From positions 62,001 to 126,000 of the forward strand of contig DASWZV010000065.1 of assembly GCA_036407095.1 (NCBI GenBank): a DNA stretch of 64,000 nt, given 5' to 3'. This DNA is from Gp6-AA40 sp036407095. GTDB lineage: Bacteria > Acidobacteriota > Vicinamibacteria > Vicinamibacterales > UBA2999. The notes under the pieces were generated by a model. The model made no database searches. It was given only the letters and a program-made list of their open reading frames with translations, and was not told the DNA's origin. Shown here piece after piece: positions 1 through 8,226 of the stretch. The translations under genes were made by a program, and so were the position numbers. Positions within the stretch are counted from its first letter, which is position 1. Every line of letters begins with the position of its first letter.

Positions 1-657
1 GGCAACACAATCGTCACGCCGGAGCAGAAAGCGGAGCTGATGGCGAAGGCGAAAGAGCTGGTCGACGCGGTTGCCAAGGGCGAGCGGGTCGAGTTCACAT
101 CGCCAGTCAACTTCCTGAACATCAACTTCCCGGGTGGATCGATGACCGCGGCGGCGCCGCCGTGGTCGGAGATCGTGAAGTACGACCTCAACACCGGAGA
201 CATCGTGTGGCGGGTTCCCGCGGGCGTGCAGGAAGCGCCGCCCGAGTACAACATCCCGAACAACACCGGCGTGCAGTTTCCGCGGAACGCACCGCTCGTG
301 ACCGCTGGCGGATTGATCTTCCTCGCGACCGGTCCAGAACGAAAGGTGCACGCCTATGATCGCGACACCGGTAAGGAGCTTTGGCAGCACGGTCTTCCCA
401 ACGGTGCTGAGGGGATGCCGGCCACTTATCAGGTGAACGGGCGGCAGTTCGTCGTACTGCCAGTGGCACAGGCGACCGGCACATTCCCGGCTTCGTTCAA
501 CAACGCGGGCGCACGAGCCGCAGGGCCAGCGTCCGCTGGTCCCCCGGAGGCGGTTGCCGCGCAGGCCGGCCAACCCGGAGCCGGCGGCCGTCAAGGCCGG
601 GGCGGTGGCGGACCGGCGTTGCCGAGCGCGTACATCGCGTTCGCCTTGCCGCAGTAA
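1..657 (+). CDS. PQQ-dependent beta-propeller dehydrogenase, C-terminal part (5' end outside window)
   Basis: This frame is open from base 1 to a TAA at 655-657, so only the C-terminal ~218 residues are present and the start lies upstream. The protein resembles the last blades of a pyrroloquinoline-quinone beta-propeller (quinoprotein alcohol or glucose dehydrogenase type). Blade-like strands are visible, for example the segment with G-D-I-V-W-R-V-P, then G-G-L-I-F-L-A-T-G followed by a D-T-G-K-E-L-W turn, which is the tryptophan-docking repeat typical of these propellers. Such enzymes are periplasmic and pass electrons to a cytochrome. The C-terminus has a Gly/Ala/Pro-rich low-complexity insert before a final short strand. 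Substrate cannot be assigned. The family is fairly clear; the exact enzyme is not. Confidence 0.75.
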   Translation, partial: GNTIVTPEQKAELMAKAKELVDAVAKGERVEFTSPVNFLNINFPGGSMTAAAPPWSEIVKYDLNTGDIVWRVPAGVQEAPPEYNIPNNTGVQFPRNAPLVTAGGLIFLATGPERKVHAYDRDTGKELWQHGLPNGAEGMPATYQVNGRQFVVLPVAQATGTFPASFNNAGARAAGPASAGPPEAVAAQAGQPGAGGRQGRGGGGPALPSAYIAFALPQ

Positions 658-670
658 CGGTGCGTTCGGC

Positions 671-2251
671 TCAGCGACGCTCTTCTGGGGGTTGCCGACT
701 CTCTTCGGGAGGTTGTCGACTCTCCTCTGCGGGTTGTCGACTCTCCTCTGGGGGTTGTGAGGGACCGGCTGCAACAGTGCCCCGGATGGTGACGCCCAAC
801 TCGTCTACGCCTTGCTTGAACAGATCCAGAATCCGTCCGCTGGTGCGGAACTCTTCGAGGATCGCCGCTCGGCGGCTGGTGCGTAGATCGCTGATCACGT
901 ACGCGAGCGTCGTCGCCATCACCGACCCCTCTTCGGTTCGTGTCGCCTCGAAACGGTTCTGGAACGCCCGCAGCGTCGTTTCGAATGACGCCTCGTGCCA
1001 CCGCTCGATACCGCTCTCAACGTGCAGGAAGTCGTTGAGCACCGCAGCATATTGCGGCGTCGGTGGACGATGCCAGAACGAGACGTCGGGGCCGAACGCC
1101 TTTACGTAGATGGGCAGGTAGAGATTTGCATGCGCGGGAACTCGCTTGCCGAGCGCCGGGTTGAAGCGTTTCACGACATCGAGCTTGAGACCGCTCCGGG
1201 CGGTGATGTCGACCGCAGGGCGCGCTGTCGACAGCCGCATCGCGAAAATCGCCGACTGCTGGTACTCGGCGGTCAATCGCTTCACGTTGACCATGTTGCC
1301 GAACACCATTTCGGCATACAGAGACGATTTGTATCCGTACGTCCGGAACAGGTCCGAATATCGCTCAGCGGAAATCTCCCGAAGACGCCCAGCGAAGTCC
1401 GACCCGAGGAAGTACTGCTCGCGCGAGCCGACACCACCGAGTCGCTCGCCGTTGATCACCGTCCGACCCACGTTGACGCCGCCGGCGTGATGTTCCGAGA
1501 GCGCTGGAATGTAGCTCCCGTACATCGTGGCGAGGATCGTCAGGTAGGCAGCGCAGTACGGCGCCTGGGTCGTCTGGTTGTAGGCCTCGAGCACGGCCGG
1601 CGACAGTTTGTTCAGAAACGCCCAGTTGCTGCTCAGGAACTGACAGAAGCCGACGGCTCGCGCGCGGGAGCGGGCCCGCCCATCGAGACCTGATTCAAGG
1701 ATGGCCTGGGCCAATCCTATTTCTGCCGGCACGCCAAACCGCTCGTAGATCTTCCCCCATTCCTGGAGGAAACCGCCGTAACGCCGCGCGTTCGGCGTGA
1801 GGAACTCCCCGCGGGTCGGGTTGTGCACCAGCGGGCCGGTCACCGGCGTGAGCAGACGAACGACCTCGTCGCGCCGCGCATCCAAATCCCTGGGAAGTGT
1901 TCGTCCATTCAGGAGCTCATTCAGCCCCTGCTCTTCCCAGACACCATCTCGCGCCCAGTCGCCGGCGTTTGGAAAGATCGCCAATAACCGTCCGTCCTGG
2001 GCGCTGCCGAACGCGATTCGTCCGTCGGGAATCGTGAAAATGTACCGCCAGAAGGGGTATTCCGGCCGGAACATCTGAATCGCTGCGAGATCCTGGTCCA
2101 GACGGGCGCGGGAGTACTCGGTGGCGGCCTGGGCGGCAGCCGGTTCCGAAGCGTTCGCGAGCGGAAGGCCTGTGGGAGTCCCTTGTGCGCGAACCGACGA
2201 TCCGACGCTCACAAGCGTCGCGAGTCCGAGCAGCAGGCTCAGATGTTTCAT
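671..2251 (-). CDS. Secreted lytic-transglycosylase-like protein with repetitive C-terminal tail
   Basis: This is a 526-residue protein with a signal peptide at residues 1-22 (hydrophobic core LSLLLGLATLV, cleavage near A-Q-G). Residues ~160-215 resemble a soluble lytic transglycosylase (SLT) core: an E-S-G at 186-188, in the position of the catalytic Glu-Ser pair, is followed by a G-F-C-Q-F segment at 201-205 like the G-x-x-Q motif. A murein-cleaving role in the periplasm is therefore likely but not proven, since the rest of the protein is unlike the well-known SLTs. The last ~30 residues are four near-identical heptads of the type QPPEESR, encoded by a tandem 21-bp repeat. The gene converges on the upstream dehydrogenase with only 13 bp between stops. 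Confidence 0.6.
   Translation of the reverse strand: MKHLSLLLGLATLVSVGSSVRAQGTPTGLPLANASEPAAAQAATEYSRARLDQDLAAIQMFRPEYPFWRYIFTIPDGRIAFGSAQDGRLLAIFPNAGDWARDGVWEEQGLNELLNGRTLPRDLDARRDEVVRLLTPVTGPLVHNPTRGEFLTPNARRYGGFLQEWGKIYERFGVPAEIGLAQAILESGLDGRARSRARAVGFCQFLSSNWAFLNKLSPAVLEAYNQTTQAPYCAAYLTILATMYGSYIPALSEHHAGGVNVGRTVINGERLGGVGSREQYFLGSDFAGRLREISAERYSDLFRTYGYKSSLYAEMVFGNMVNVKRLTAEYQQSAIFAMRLSTARPAVDITARSGLKLDVVKRFNPALGKRVPAHANLYLPIYVKAFGPDVSFWHRPPTPQYAAVLNDFLHVESGIERWHEASFETTLRAFQNRFEATRTEEGSVMATTLAYVISDLRTSRRAAILEEFRTSGRILDLFKQGVDELGVTIRGTVAAGPSQPPEESRQPAEESRQPPEESRQPPEERR
679..762 (-). repeat. Four tandem 21-bp units encoding a C-terminal heptad repeat
   Basis: Units lie at about 679-699, 700-720, 721-741 and 742-762. 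They differ by a few bases and stay in frame. On the minus strand each encodes a Q-P-(P/A)-E-E-S-R-like heptad at the extreme C-terminus of the lytic-transglycosylase-like protein. In-frame minisatellites of this kind usually vary in copy number between strains. Confidence 0.85.
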
Positions 2252-2489
2252 AGGGGGGCGCGGTGATTATCGATCAATTTGACCGCAGCTGCGTCGTGAT
2301 CCGTCTTCATCGACCGGAACGGCTCGAAAATTCACATGAACGGAGGAGATATGAACCCCAGAGAGACATCGTGTGCAGGAGTTGACCGCGATGGTGCTGG
2401 CGAGATCGTAGGCACGGACACGCCCTGTTGTCCGTGCCTCGAGCTCAAGAAGACGGTTCATTCACGCACGTTCCGCGGTCTATACCGAA

Positions 2490-2969
2490 TCAGAAGTCGA
2501 TCGTTCCGGTGAGATGTCCGAGGACGCCGGAGGGCGGCAGGACACTGCCCTCGGCGCTGATGACCCCGTCACCCGACGCGGCGGAAAACCGTCCTGTGCC
2601 GCCGGTGATCGTAAAGAGGCCGGCTGCCTTCACCTCATTGGCTGGGAAATTGATTTGCGCGATCGTCGTGTACGTGCCGGTCACCTGCTCACCGGTGGCG
2701 GACGTCATGACGATCTGTCCGTGAACGATCGTGTCCGGGCCGCACGCATCGACGGACTCCGACGACTGCCAGGTAATCGTGCCCATGTGGGTGGCATAGC
2801 CGGTCCCGGTTTCGGTGTTTTGAATGGTGCACCCAGTGACGACCGGTTGGGCGTTACCATCGAGGACAACCGTGAACGGGCGCGATTGAGAGCTGGCCGC
2901 TACCGTGGCGGCGGTCAATGCCATCAGCGCACCGAGTGTCCCAAGACGAAGAGAACGTGCTGTTCGCAT
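2490..2969 (-). CDS. Small secreted protein of unknown function
   Basis: The ATG at 2969 is chosen because a strong Shine-Dalgarno (GGGAGG) lies just before it and it opens directly into a signal peptide (basic MRTARSLRLG, then a hydrophobic Ala/Leu stretch, cleavage near A-A-S-S-Q-S). A longer frame upstream lacks these features. The mature protein (~135 residues) is rich in Thr, Gly and Val with alternating hydrophobic residues, suggesting a beta-barrel or beta-sandwich fold, and contains two cysteines that could pair. No family was recognised. It is exported and sits alone between the transglycosylase-like gene and the sigma factor on the opposite strand. Confidence 0.6.
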   Translation of the reverse strand: MRTARSLRLGTLGALMALTAATVAASSQSRPFTVVLDGNAQPVVTGCTIQNTETGTGYATHMGTITWQSSESVDACGPDTIVHGQIVMTSATGEQVTGTYTTIAQINFPANEVKAAGLFTITGGTGRFSAASGDGVISAEGSVLPPSGVLGHLTGTIDF

Positions 2970-3083
2970 ACCGACCTCCCGGGGCAAGCCAATGCCCCTC
3001 ACTCGATACGGCGCTCTCTGTCCGCAAAAGGGCTCACTCCCCACACCAGTCCAATCGAAATGTAGAATCGCTCGTCGACGCGC

Positions 3084-3662
3084 ATGGACATGGCTTCCTC
3101 ACGCTCGCAGATCTCTGCGGTCCTTGCGGATTGGGCGAATCGGGACAAGGCGGACCGCGATCGACTTCTGCCGCTCCTGTACGAAGAGCTGCGCCGACTC
3201 GCGCACCACTACATGCGAGGTGAGCGCGCCGGACACACGCTCCAGACGACTGCACTCGTGAACGAGGTTTACGTCAAGCTGGCCGGTCTCGAGCGGATGC
3301 GGTGGCGTGACCGCTCGCACTTCATGGCCACCGTTGCGACGCTGATGCGCCGCATCCTCGTCGACTATGCGAGGAGCCGCCTGCGCGACAAGCGGGGCGG
3401 CGATCTGTCAATCACCTCGTTCGATGAAGAGCAGCACGACTGCTCCGATGAGAGACGTGGGCTCACGCTGCTCGCCCTCGATGAGGCGCTGACGATGCTC
3501 GCGGTGGTCGATTCGCGCCAGGCGCAGATCGTCGAGATGCGATTCTTCGGCGGTCTGACCGTCGAAGAGACGGGACAGGCGCTCGGGGTATCGGTGGCAA
3601 CCGTCAAACGTGATTGGGCCACCGCCAAGGCGTGGCTGTATCGCGCGGTCAGCCAGCCGTGA
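3084..3662 (+). CDS. ECF-type RNA polymerase sigma factor (TIGR02999-like)
   Basis: This 192-residue protein has the layout of the acidobacterial/planctomycete ECF group. Region 2 is at ~25-100, with the motif containing L-Y-E-E-L-R-R-L-A and a T-A-L-V-N-E-V-Y-V-K-L segment. Region 4 is at ~130-190, with M-R-F-F-G-G-L-T-V-E-E-T followed by a G-V-S-V-A-T-V-K-R-D-W helix-turn-helix. It lacks an obvious anti-sigma partner and instead sits 15 bp upstream of a Ser/Thr kinase gene, an arrangement common for this group, where phosphorylation is thought to control the sigma factor. A second ATG lies two codons in; the first is used here. Length is normal for the family. Confidence 0.9.
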   Translation: MDMASSRSQISAVLADWANRDKADRDRLLPLLYEELRRLAHHYMRGERAGHTLQTTALVNEVYVKLAGLERMRWRDRSHFMATVATLMRRILVDYARSRLRDKRGGDLSITSFDEEQHDCSDERRGLTLLALDEALTMLAVVDSRQAQIVEMRFFGGLTVEETGQALGVSVATVKRDWATAKAWLYRAVSQP

Positions 3663-3677
3663 CAGAGTGAGGCGGTC

Positions 3678-6200
3678 GTGCACTCCGAACAGTGGGCACT
3701 AATCAAGGACCTGCTCGCAACCGCATTGGCGTTGCCTGCCAACGCGCGCCCTGGCTATCTCTCGCACGCGTGTGCCGGCGACATCTCATTGCAGCGCGAG
3801 GTGGAAGATCTGCTCGCGGCATCCAATCGGACGGATGACTTTCTCGAACAGCGAGCGAACGATCTGCTCACGGAACAGGCAGGGCCGGAGGCGGATCTCG
3901 CCGGACGATCGATCGGGCACTACAACGTCGTGTCTCGAATCGGCAGCGGAGCAACCGGCGACGTCTATCTCGCCCGCGACGATCGGCTGGATCGCCGCGT
4001 CGCGTTGAAGCGATTGGCGATTCACCTCGCGCTGGAACCGCAAAATCTGTTTCGGTTCCGCACCGAAGCGCGCGCCGCATCGGGCCTGAATCATCCCAAC
4101 ATCCTGATCATTCACGACGTTGGCGATCTCGACGGCCGGCCGTTCATCGTCAGCGAATTCGTGGAAGGCGAAACGCTGCGCGCACGCCTGACGCGCGGGC
4201 GGCTTGCAGTCCACGAAGCCGTGCGCATCGCGGCACAGATCGCCGACGCCCTGGCCGCCGCGCATGAGCGCGGGATCCTGCACCGCGACATCAAGCCCGA
4301 GAACGTGATGGTGAGGCCGGATGGGCACGTGAAGATTCTCGACTTCGGTCTGGCGAAGCTGCTGCAGCCGGCCGAACCGCACGAGGCGTCAGTCGTGCGA
4401 ACGCTGCCGGGTCTGCTGCTCGGGACTCCGCGCTACATGTCGCCTGAACAGGCACGTGGCCTCGACGTCGACGCGCGCTCCGACATCTGGAGCGTCGGTG
4501 TCGTTCTCTATGAGATGCTCGCGGCTCGTCCCCCGTTTGAGGGCGGGACACCGAGCGACGTCATCGCCGCCATTCTGCACTTCGAGCCGCAGCCGCTCGA
4601 TGACGATCTGGCGATCCCGCGAGCGGTCACCGACATCCTGACTCGAACGCTCGAGAAGGATCTCGGGCGCAGGTTTGGAAGCGTTCGGGAGCTGTACGCG
4701 GCGCTCGAGTGCGTGCGCACCACGCTCGAGTCGGGTGGAACGCTTCCCACGAGCGCGTCCGAATCGCCTGGACCAGCAGCCTCCGGCGTGCTCGTAGGCC
4801 GGGTGCGATTGATGGTGCTGCCGTTTCGACTGCTCGCGTCTGATCCCGGCCTCGATTTCCTGCGGTTCAGCCTCGCGGACGCCATCGTCTCCGCTCTCAG
4901 CGAGATCTCCGCGCTCACTGTCAGGTCCAGCCTGCTGGCCAGCCGGTTCGGTGCCGGCGAAATCGATTTGACTCGCATAGCTGCGGAAGCCGATGTCAAC
5001 GTGGTGTTGAACGGCACGATCATGCCGTCTGGCGATCGTGTTCGCGTCGGCAGCGAACTGATCGAGGCCCCCGGCGGCCGTATCGTCTGGGCGACTTCGT
5101 CGGAAACAGAGGCCGGCGATTTCTTCCAACTGCAGGATCGCGTCGTCACCCGGATCGTCGAGTCTCTTGCCAGGCCGTTGACCGTGCCCGATCAGATCGC
5201 AGTACGGCGCGACGTTCCGTCGAGCACCGCCGCGTACGAGTCGTACCTGCGAGCCAACGAGCTGGCGCGGCACCCGGCAGGATTCGAGGAGGCGCTCGGT
5301 CTGTATCGGAAGTGCCTCGATGCCGACCCTCGGTTCGCGCCGGCCTGGGCGCGCCTCGGCCGTCTCTACCGGGTGATCGGCAAGTACAGCGGTCAGGACG
5401 TTGCCCGATGGTTCCGGCAGGCCGACGAGGCATTCGAGCGGGCGATGTCGCTCAACCCCGAGCTCTCGGTCGCGCAGAACAACTACGCGTATCTGCAGGT
5501 GGATATGGGCCGGGCAGTCGCCTCGATGGTCAGGCTGCTGACGAGGGCGAGGCGACGTCCAACTGATGCCGACCTCTACGCAGGCCTGGTCCACGCCTGC
5601 CGCTATGCGGGGCTGCTCGATGCGTCCGCCGCTGCACATCGATGCGCGATCGCGATCGATCCGTTGATCCCGACCACAGCGCTGCAGACGTATTTCATGC
5701 GTGGGGAGCTGGACGTCGCGCTCGACGAAAGCCGAAAGATCGCCGGTGGCTCGCTGCGGGCGATGGTGCTGTCGCTTCTCGACCGTGAAGCCGAGGCGAT
5801 CGCGTATCTGAAAGAACAGGAGCAGCGTCTTTCGCACTTCACGATTCGCCAATACAGCGTCGCGCTTCGTACACTGCTCGAAGGCGATCGGCAGGAATGC
5901 CTTGCGGCAATCGATCATCTGCTGACGATCGACTTCCCTGATCCGGAAGGGCTGTACTGGCTCGCTCGCTACCTCTCCAGGCTCGACGACCCGCGCGCGC
6001 AGGAGACGCTCGACGCAGCCATCGATGGGGGCTTCAACGCCGTGCGGATGATGCGCTGGGATCCGTGGCTGGAGCGGCTCCGTGGCACGCCATCGTTTGA
6101 CGTCACTGCGCGCAAGGCGGGCGTGCAGTATCGTGCCGCAGTGTCTGCGTTCGTCGACGCGGGAGGCACCCACGTTCTGGGTCCGGCCAGCGCGGCCTGA
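3678..6200 (+). CDS. Ser/Thr protein kinase with TolB-like and TPR regions
   Basis: This 840-residue protein starts at a GTG preceded by GAGG, 15 bp after the sigma factor, so the two are probably one operon. Residues ~1-60 are the short N-terminal segment typical of ECF-linked kinases (A-C-A-G-D-x-x-L-x-x-E-V-E-x-L-L). The Hanks-type kinase domain spans ~80-345: glycine loop at 88-95, ATP-anchoring Lys at 111, H-R-D-I-K-P-E-N at 202-209, D-F-G at 222-224 and A/S-P-E at 255-257. Residues ~375-510 resemble the TolB-like domain that often follows such kinases. The rest (~520-800) is helical with TPR-like pairs. No membrane segment is evident, so it is probably cytosolic and likely acts on the adjacent sigma factor (inference). 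Confidence 0.92.
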   Translation: MHSEQWALIKDLLATALALPANARPGYLSHACAGDISLQREVEDLLAASNRTDDFLEQRANDLLTEQAGPEADLAGRSIGHYNVVSRIGSGATGDVYLARDDRLDRRVALKRLAIHLALEPQNLFRFRTEARAASGLNHPNILIIHDVGDLDGRPFIVSEFVEGETLRARLTRGRLAVHEAVRIAAQIADALAAAHERGILHRDIKPENVMVRPDGHVKILDFGLAKLLQPAEPHEASVVRTLPGLLLGTPRYMSPEQARGLDVDARSDIWSVGVVLYEMLAARPPFEGGTPSDVIAAILHFEPQPLDDDLAIPRAVTDILTRTLEKDLGRRFGSVRELYAALECVRTTLESGGTLPTSASESPGPAASGVLVGRVRLMVLPFRLLASDPGLDFLRFSLADAIVSALSEISALTVRSSLLASRFGAGEIDLTRIAAEADVNVVLNGTIMPSGDRVRVGSELIEAPGGRIVWATSSETEAGDFFQLQDRVVTRIVESLARPLTVPDQIAVRRDVPSSTAAYESYLRANELARHPAGFEEALGLYRKCLDADPRFAPAWARLGRLYRVIGKYSGQDVARWFRQADEAFERAMSLNPELSVAQNNYAYLQVDMGRAVASMVRLLTRARRRPTDADLYAGLVHACRYAGLLDASAAAHRCAIAIDPLIPTTALQTYFMRGELDVALDESRKIAGGSLRAMVLSLLDREAEAIAYLKEQEQRLSHFTIRQYSVALRTLLEGDRQECLAAIDHLLTIDFPDPEGLYWLARYLSRLDDPRAQETLDAAIDGGFNAVRMMRWDPWLERLRGTPSFDVTARKAGVQYRAAVSAFVDAGGTHVLGPASAA

Positions 6201-6235
6201 CCGTCCGTGACAAGAGCGTGTTAGGATTCGCACCT

Positions 6236-7252
6236 ATGAAACTGGCCTCAATCCGTCTTGCATTCGCGACCACGGCGATCGGCATGCTCGGGTGCATGGC
6301 CCTCGCGGCCCAAGGGGCGGCGCAGCAGCCACCAGCCGGCACGAACAACGGCGTCCAGGTAGCGGTGCCGCAAGGGGGTGCCGCGGATCAAGCCCAGGAT
6401 GCTGCACGTCAGAATCGGCAACAGGCGGCCAGAGGCCGGCTGGCCAACCAACCAGCGCCTCGCGACCCGAGCGGTCACATCGTATTGGGCAACACTGCAA
6501 CGCTCAAAGGAGTCTGGGTCGGAGGAAACCTCGGTTTCTGCAACGGCAACGCCGCGGCCGCTCCCCCATCGCTCAACCCGGGCGCTGGGCCGCAAGGCGG
6601 TCGCGCTGCCGGCGGCGGCGCGGCACCCGGTAGAGCCGGCGGCTTCGGTCGTGGCGCGGCCGGCCCGTGCACCGCGATTCCGTACATGGAGTGGACACGC
6701 GCGGTGTCCGACGATCGCCGCCGGATGCAACTCGAGCCGCACACCCGTTGCAAGCCGTCGGGAGGCCCGCGCCAGTGGCTGACACCTTACGGTGCGGAAT
6801 TCCTGGAACTGCCCGACGCGAAGGTCGCCTATATCTTCGACATCGGCGGCCCGCACACCTACCGCACGATCTACATGGACCGCCGCAAGCATCCGGATAC
6901 GCTCACGCCGAGCTTCTACGGCGACTCGATCGGCTGGTGGGAAGGCGACACGCTGGTCGTCGATACGGTCGGCTTCAACGAGGGCTTCTGGATCGATCGC
7001 GGCCAGCTTCCGCACACGTCGCAGCTGCACCTGATCGAGAAGTACACGCGCACCGCGCTCGACTCGATGAAATACGAGCTGACCATCGACGATCCGGGGG
7101 CCTACACGTCGACGTTCACCGGCGTCTCGAACCTGCGCTGGGAGAACGGGACGGAGCTGTTCGAATACATTTGCCAGCAGCAGAACTATGCGCCCACCCT
7201 GATGGTCGGCGAAGGCACGAAGGTGGACCGCTCGAGTCCGATCGTTCCCTAG
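6236..7252 (+). CDS. Secreted protein of unknown function (acidobacterial W-W-E-G-D family)
   Basis: The ATG at 6236 opens into a signal peptide (MKLASIRLAFATTAIGMLGCMALAAQG). A GTG further upstream is possible but would disrupt it. Residues ~40-150 are Gln/Ala/Gly-rich low complexity. The conserved core is residues ~150-338, with a distinctive run of G-D-S-I-G-W-W-E-G-D-T-L-V-V-D-T-V-G-F-N and a following W-I-D-R-G-Q-L-P-H-T. I recall such cores from many soil Acidobacteria and Proteobacteria paralogues, often near quinoprotein dehydrogenases or TonB receptors, but no biochemical role is known to me. The C-X-bonded Cys pair may be a disulphide. Located at the periplasm or surface by its signal peptide. 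Confidence 0.65.
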   Translation: MKLASIRLAFATTAIGMLGCMALAAQGAAQQPPAGTNNGVQVAVPQGGAADQAQDAARQNRQQAARGRLANQPAPRDPSGHIVLGNTATLKGVWVGGNLGFCNGNAAAAPPSLNPGAGPQGGRAAGGGAAPGRAGGFGRGAAGPCTAIPYMEWTRAVSDDRRRMQLEPHTRCKPSGGPRQWLTPYGAEFLELPDAKVAYIFDIGGPHTYRTIYMDRRKHPDTLTPSFYGDSIGWWEGDTLVVDTVGFNEGFWIDRGQLPHTSQLHLIEKYTRTALDSMKYELTIDDPGAYTSTFTGVSNLRWENGTELFEYICQQQNYAPTLMVGEGTKVDRSSPIVP

Positions 7253-7317
7253 ATCAGCGGCCTGGCGGCTCGGCGTGTTGCAACCATCGGCCTGAGGGCG
7301 GCGGGTTCCGAGACACG

Positions 7318-7944
7318 ATGTATCTCGCGATCGCTGTGAACTGGCGTGCGTGTGCGCTCTGCGTGCTGCTGTGCGCGACGTCAACCCCTTCTGCTCTTGC
7401 GCAGACGCAACCTCGCACGGAACTGGGCGTTCAATTCGTGACGGCGGCCTCCTCGGAATTCCATTCCACCGATATAGGCGTCAGTATCAGCGCTTCGTGG
7501 CGTCCGAACGAGAGCTTCGGTCCCGAAGGTGAGGTCGCGTTCTACTTGAAGGATTTTCCCGAGGCCCCCGCGTTCAGCAGCAGCCGGATCGAGGTACTGG
7601 GCGGCGTCTCCGGGGGACCACAGGTTCGGAACGTGAGGCCGTTCGCCAAGGCGCGCGCGGGGTTCGTCAGCTTTCGCGAGGCTCCGGGGCCGTTTCCCTG
7701 CATCGCGATCTTTCCGCCGCCGCTTCAATGTGTGCTTGCCGCCGGCAAAACAGTGCTCGCGATCGATCTCGGGGGCGGAATCGAGATCTATCCGACCGGC
7801 CGCACATTCGTGCGAGTTGATGTGAGCGATCGCGCGCTCCGCTATCCCGGCACGGTGTTGGACGCGAATAGCCAGGTTCGAAATGACCCGTTTTTCAGCC
7901 ACGACTTCCGCTTCGCGATCGGCGGTGGCATGCGCTTCCGATGA
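7318..7944 (+). CDS. Outer-membrane beta-barrel-like protein
   Basis: This 208-residue protein has a signal peptide (MYLAIAVNWRACALCVLLCATSTPSALAQ). The ATG at 7318 is used because the frame upstream of it only overlaps the preceding gene out of frame. The mature part begins T-E-L-G-V-Q-F and alternates hydrophobic and polar residues, with strands such as D-I-G-V-S-I-S-A-S-W, and ends in F-R-F-A-I-G-G-G-M-R-F-R. A terminal aromatic/basic strand of this kind is typical of 8-stranded OmpA/OmpW-like barrels. Two cysteines in an extracellular-type loop (~C-I-A-I-F-P-P-P-L-Q-C) could form a disulphide. Specific function unknown. Confidence 0.6.
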   Translation: MYLAIAVNWRACALCVLLCATSTPSALAQTQPRTELGVQFVTAASSEFHSTDIGVSISASWRPNESFGPEGEVAFYLKDFPEAPAFSSSRIEVLGGVSGGPQVRNVRPFAKARAGFVSFREAPGPFPCIAIFPPPLQCVLAAGKTVLAIDLGGGIEIYPTGRTFVRVDVSDRALRYPGTVLDANSQVRNDPFFSHDFRFAIGGGMRFR

Positions 7945-8226
7945 TCGCGAATAGACAAGATAGGGACCAGCGTCGCCGGCGCTCTAGTGATCCTCCGCCG
8001 GCATGACCGCGAACGCCGTGGCCGGCTCGAACTTGTAGCGCTACCACGAAACTCAACTGTGCCGATTCGGCTCGTTTGGAGCAGTGGACCTGCTCTCTCG
8101 CAACCGGTGACGAGCGAACGTTCAACATCGCTCTCGGAAGGAAGAGGCATGCGGACCTCCCCTTGACACTGCGCATCGAAGGCCAGCACACTCCGTCGCG
8201 CACGTCGAGTAGGCAAGGAGTCCGGA

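Noticed and set aside
679..762. CRISPR-like array
   Set aside because: Units are contiguous with no spacers and lie in frame inside a gene, so this is a coding minisatellite.
4389..6233. Long minus-strand open frame (614 codons)
   Set aside because: It is antisense to the kinase-TPR gene, whose motifs are certain. Long antisense frames are expected at this GC content.
6667..7317. Upstream extension of the outer-membrane protein frame
   Set aside because: It overlaps the preceding secreted-protein gene out of frame and lacks any motif; the signal peptide begins at 7318.
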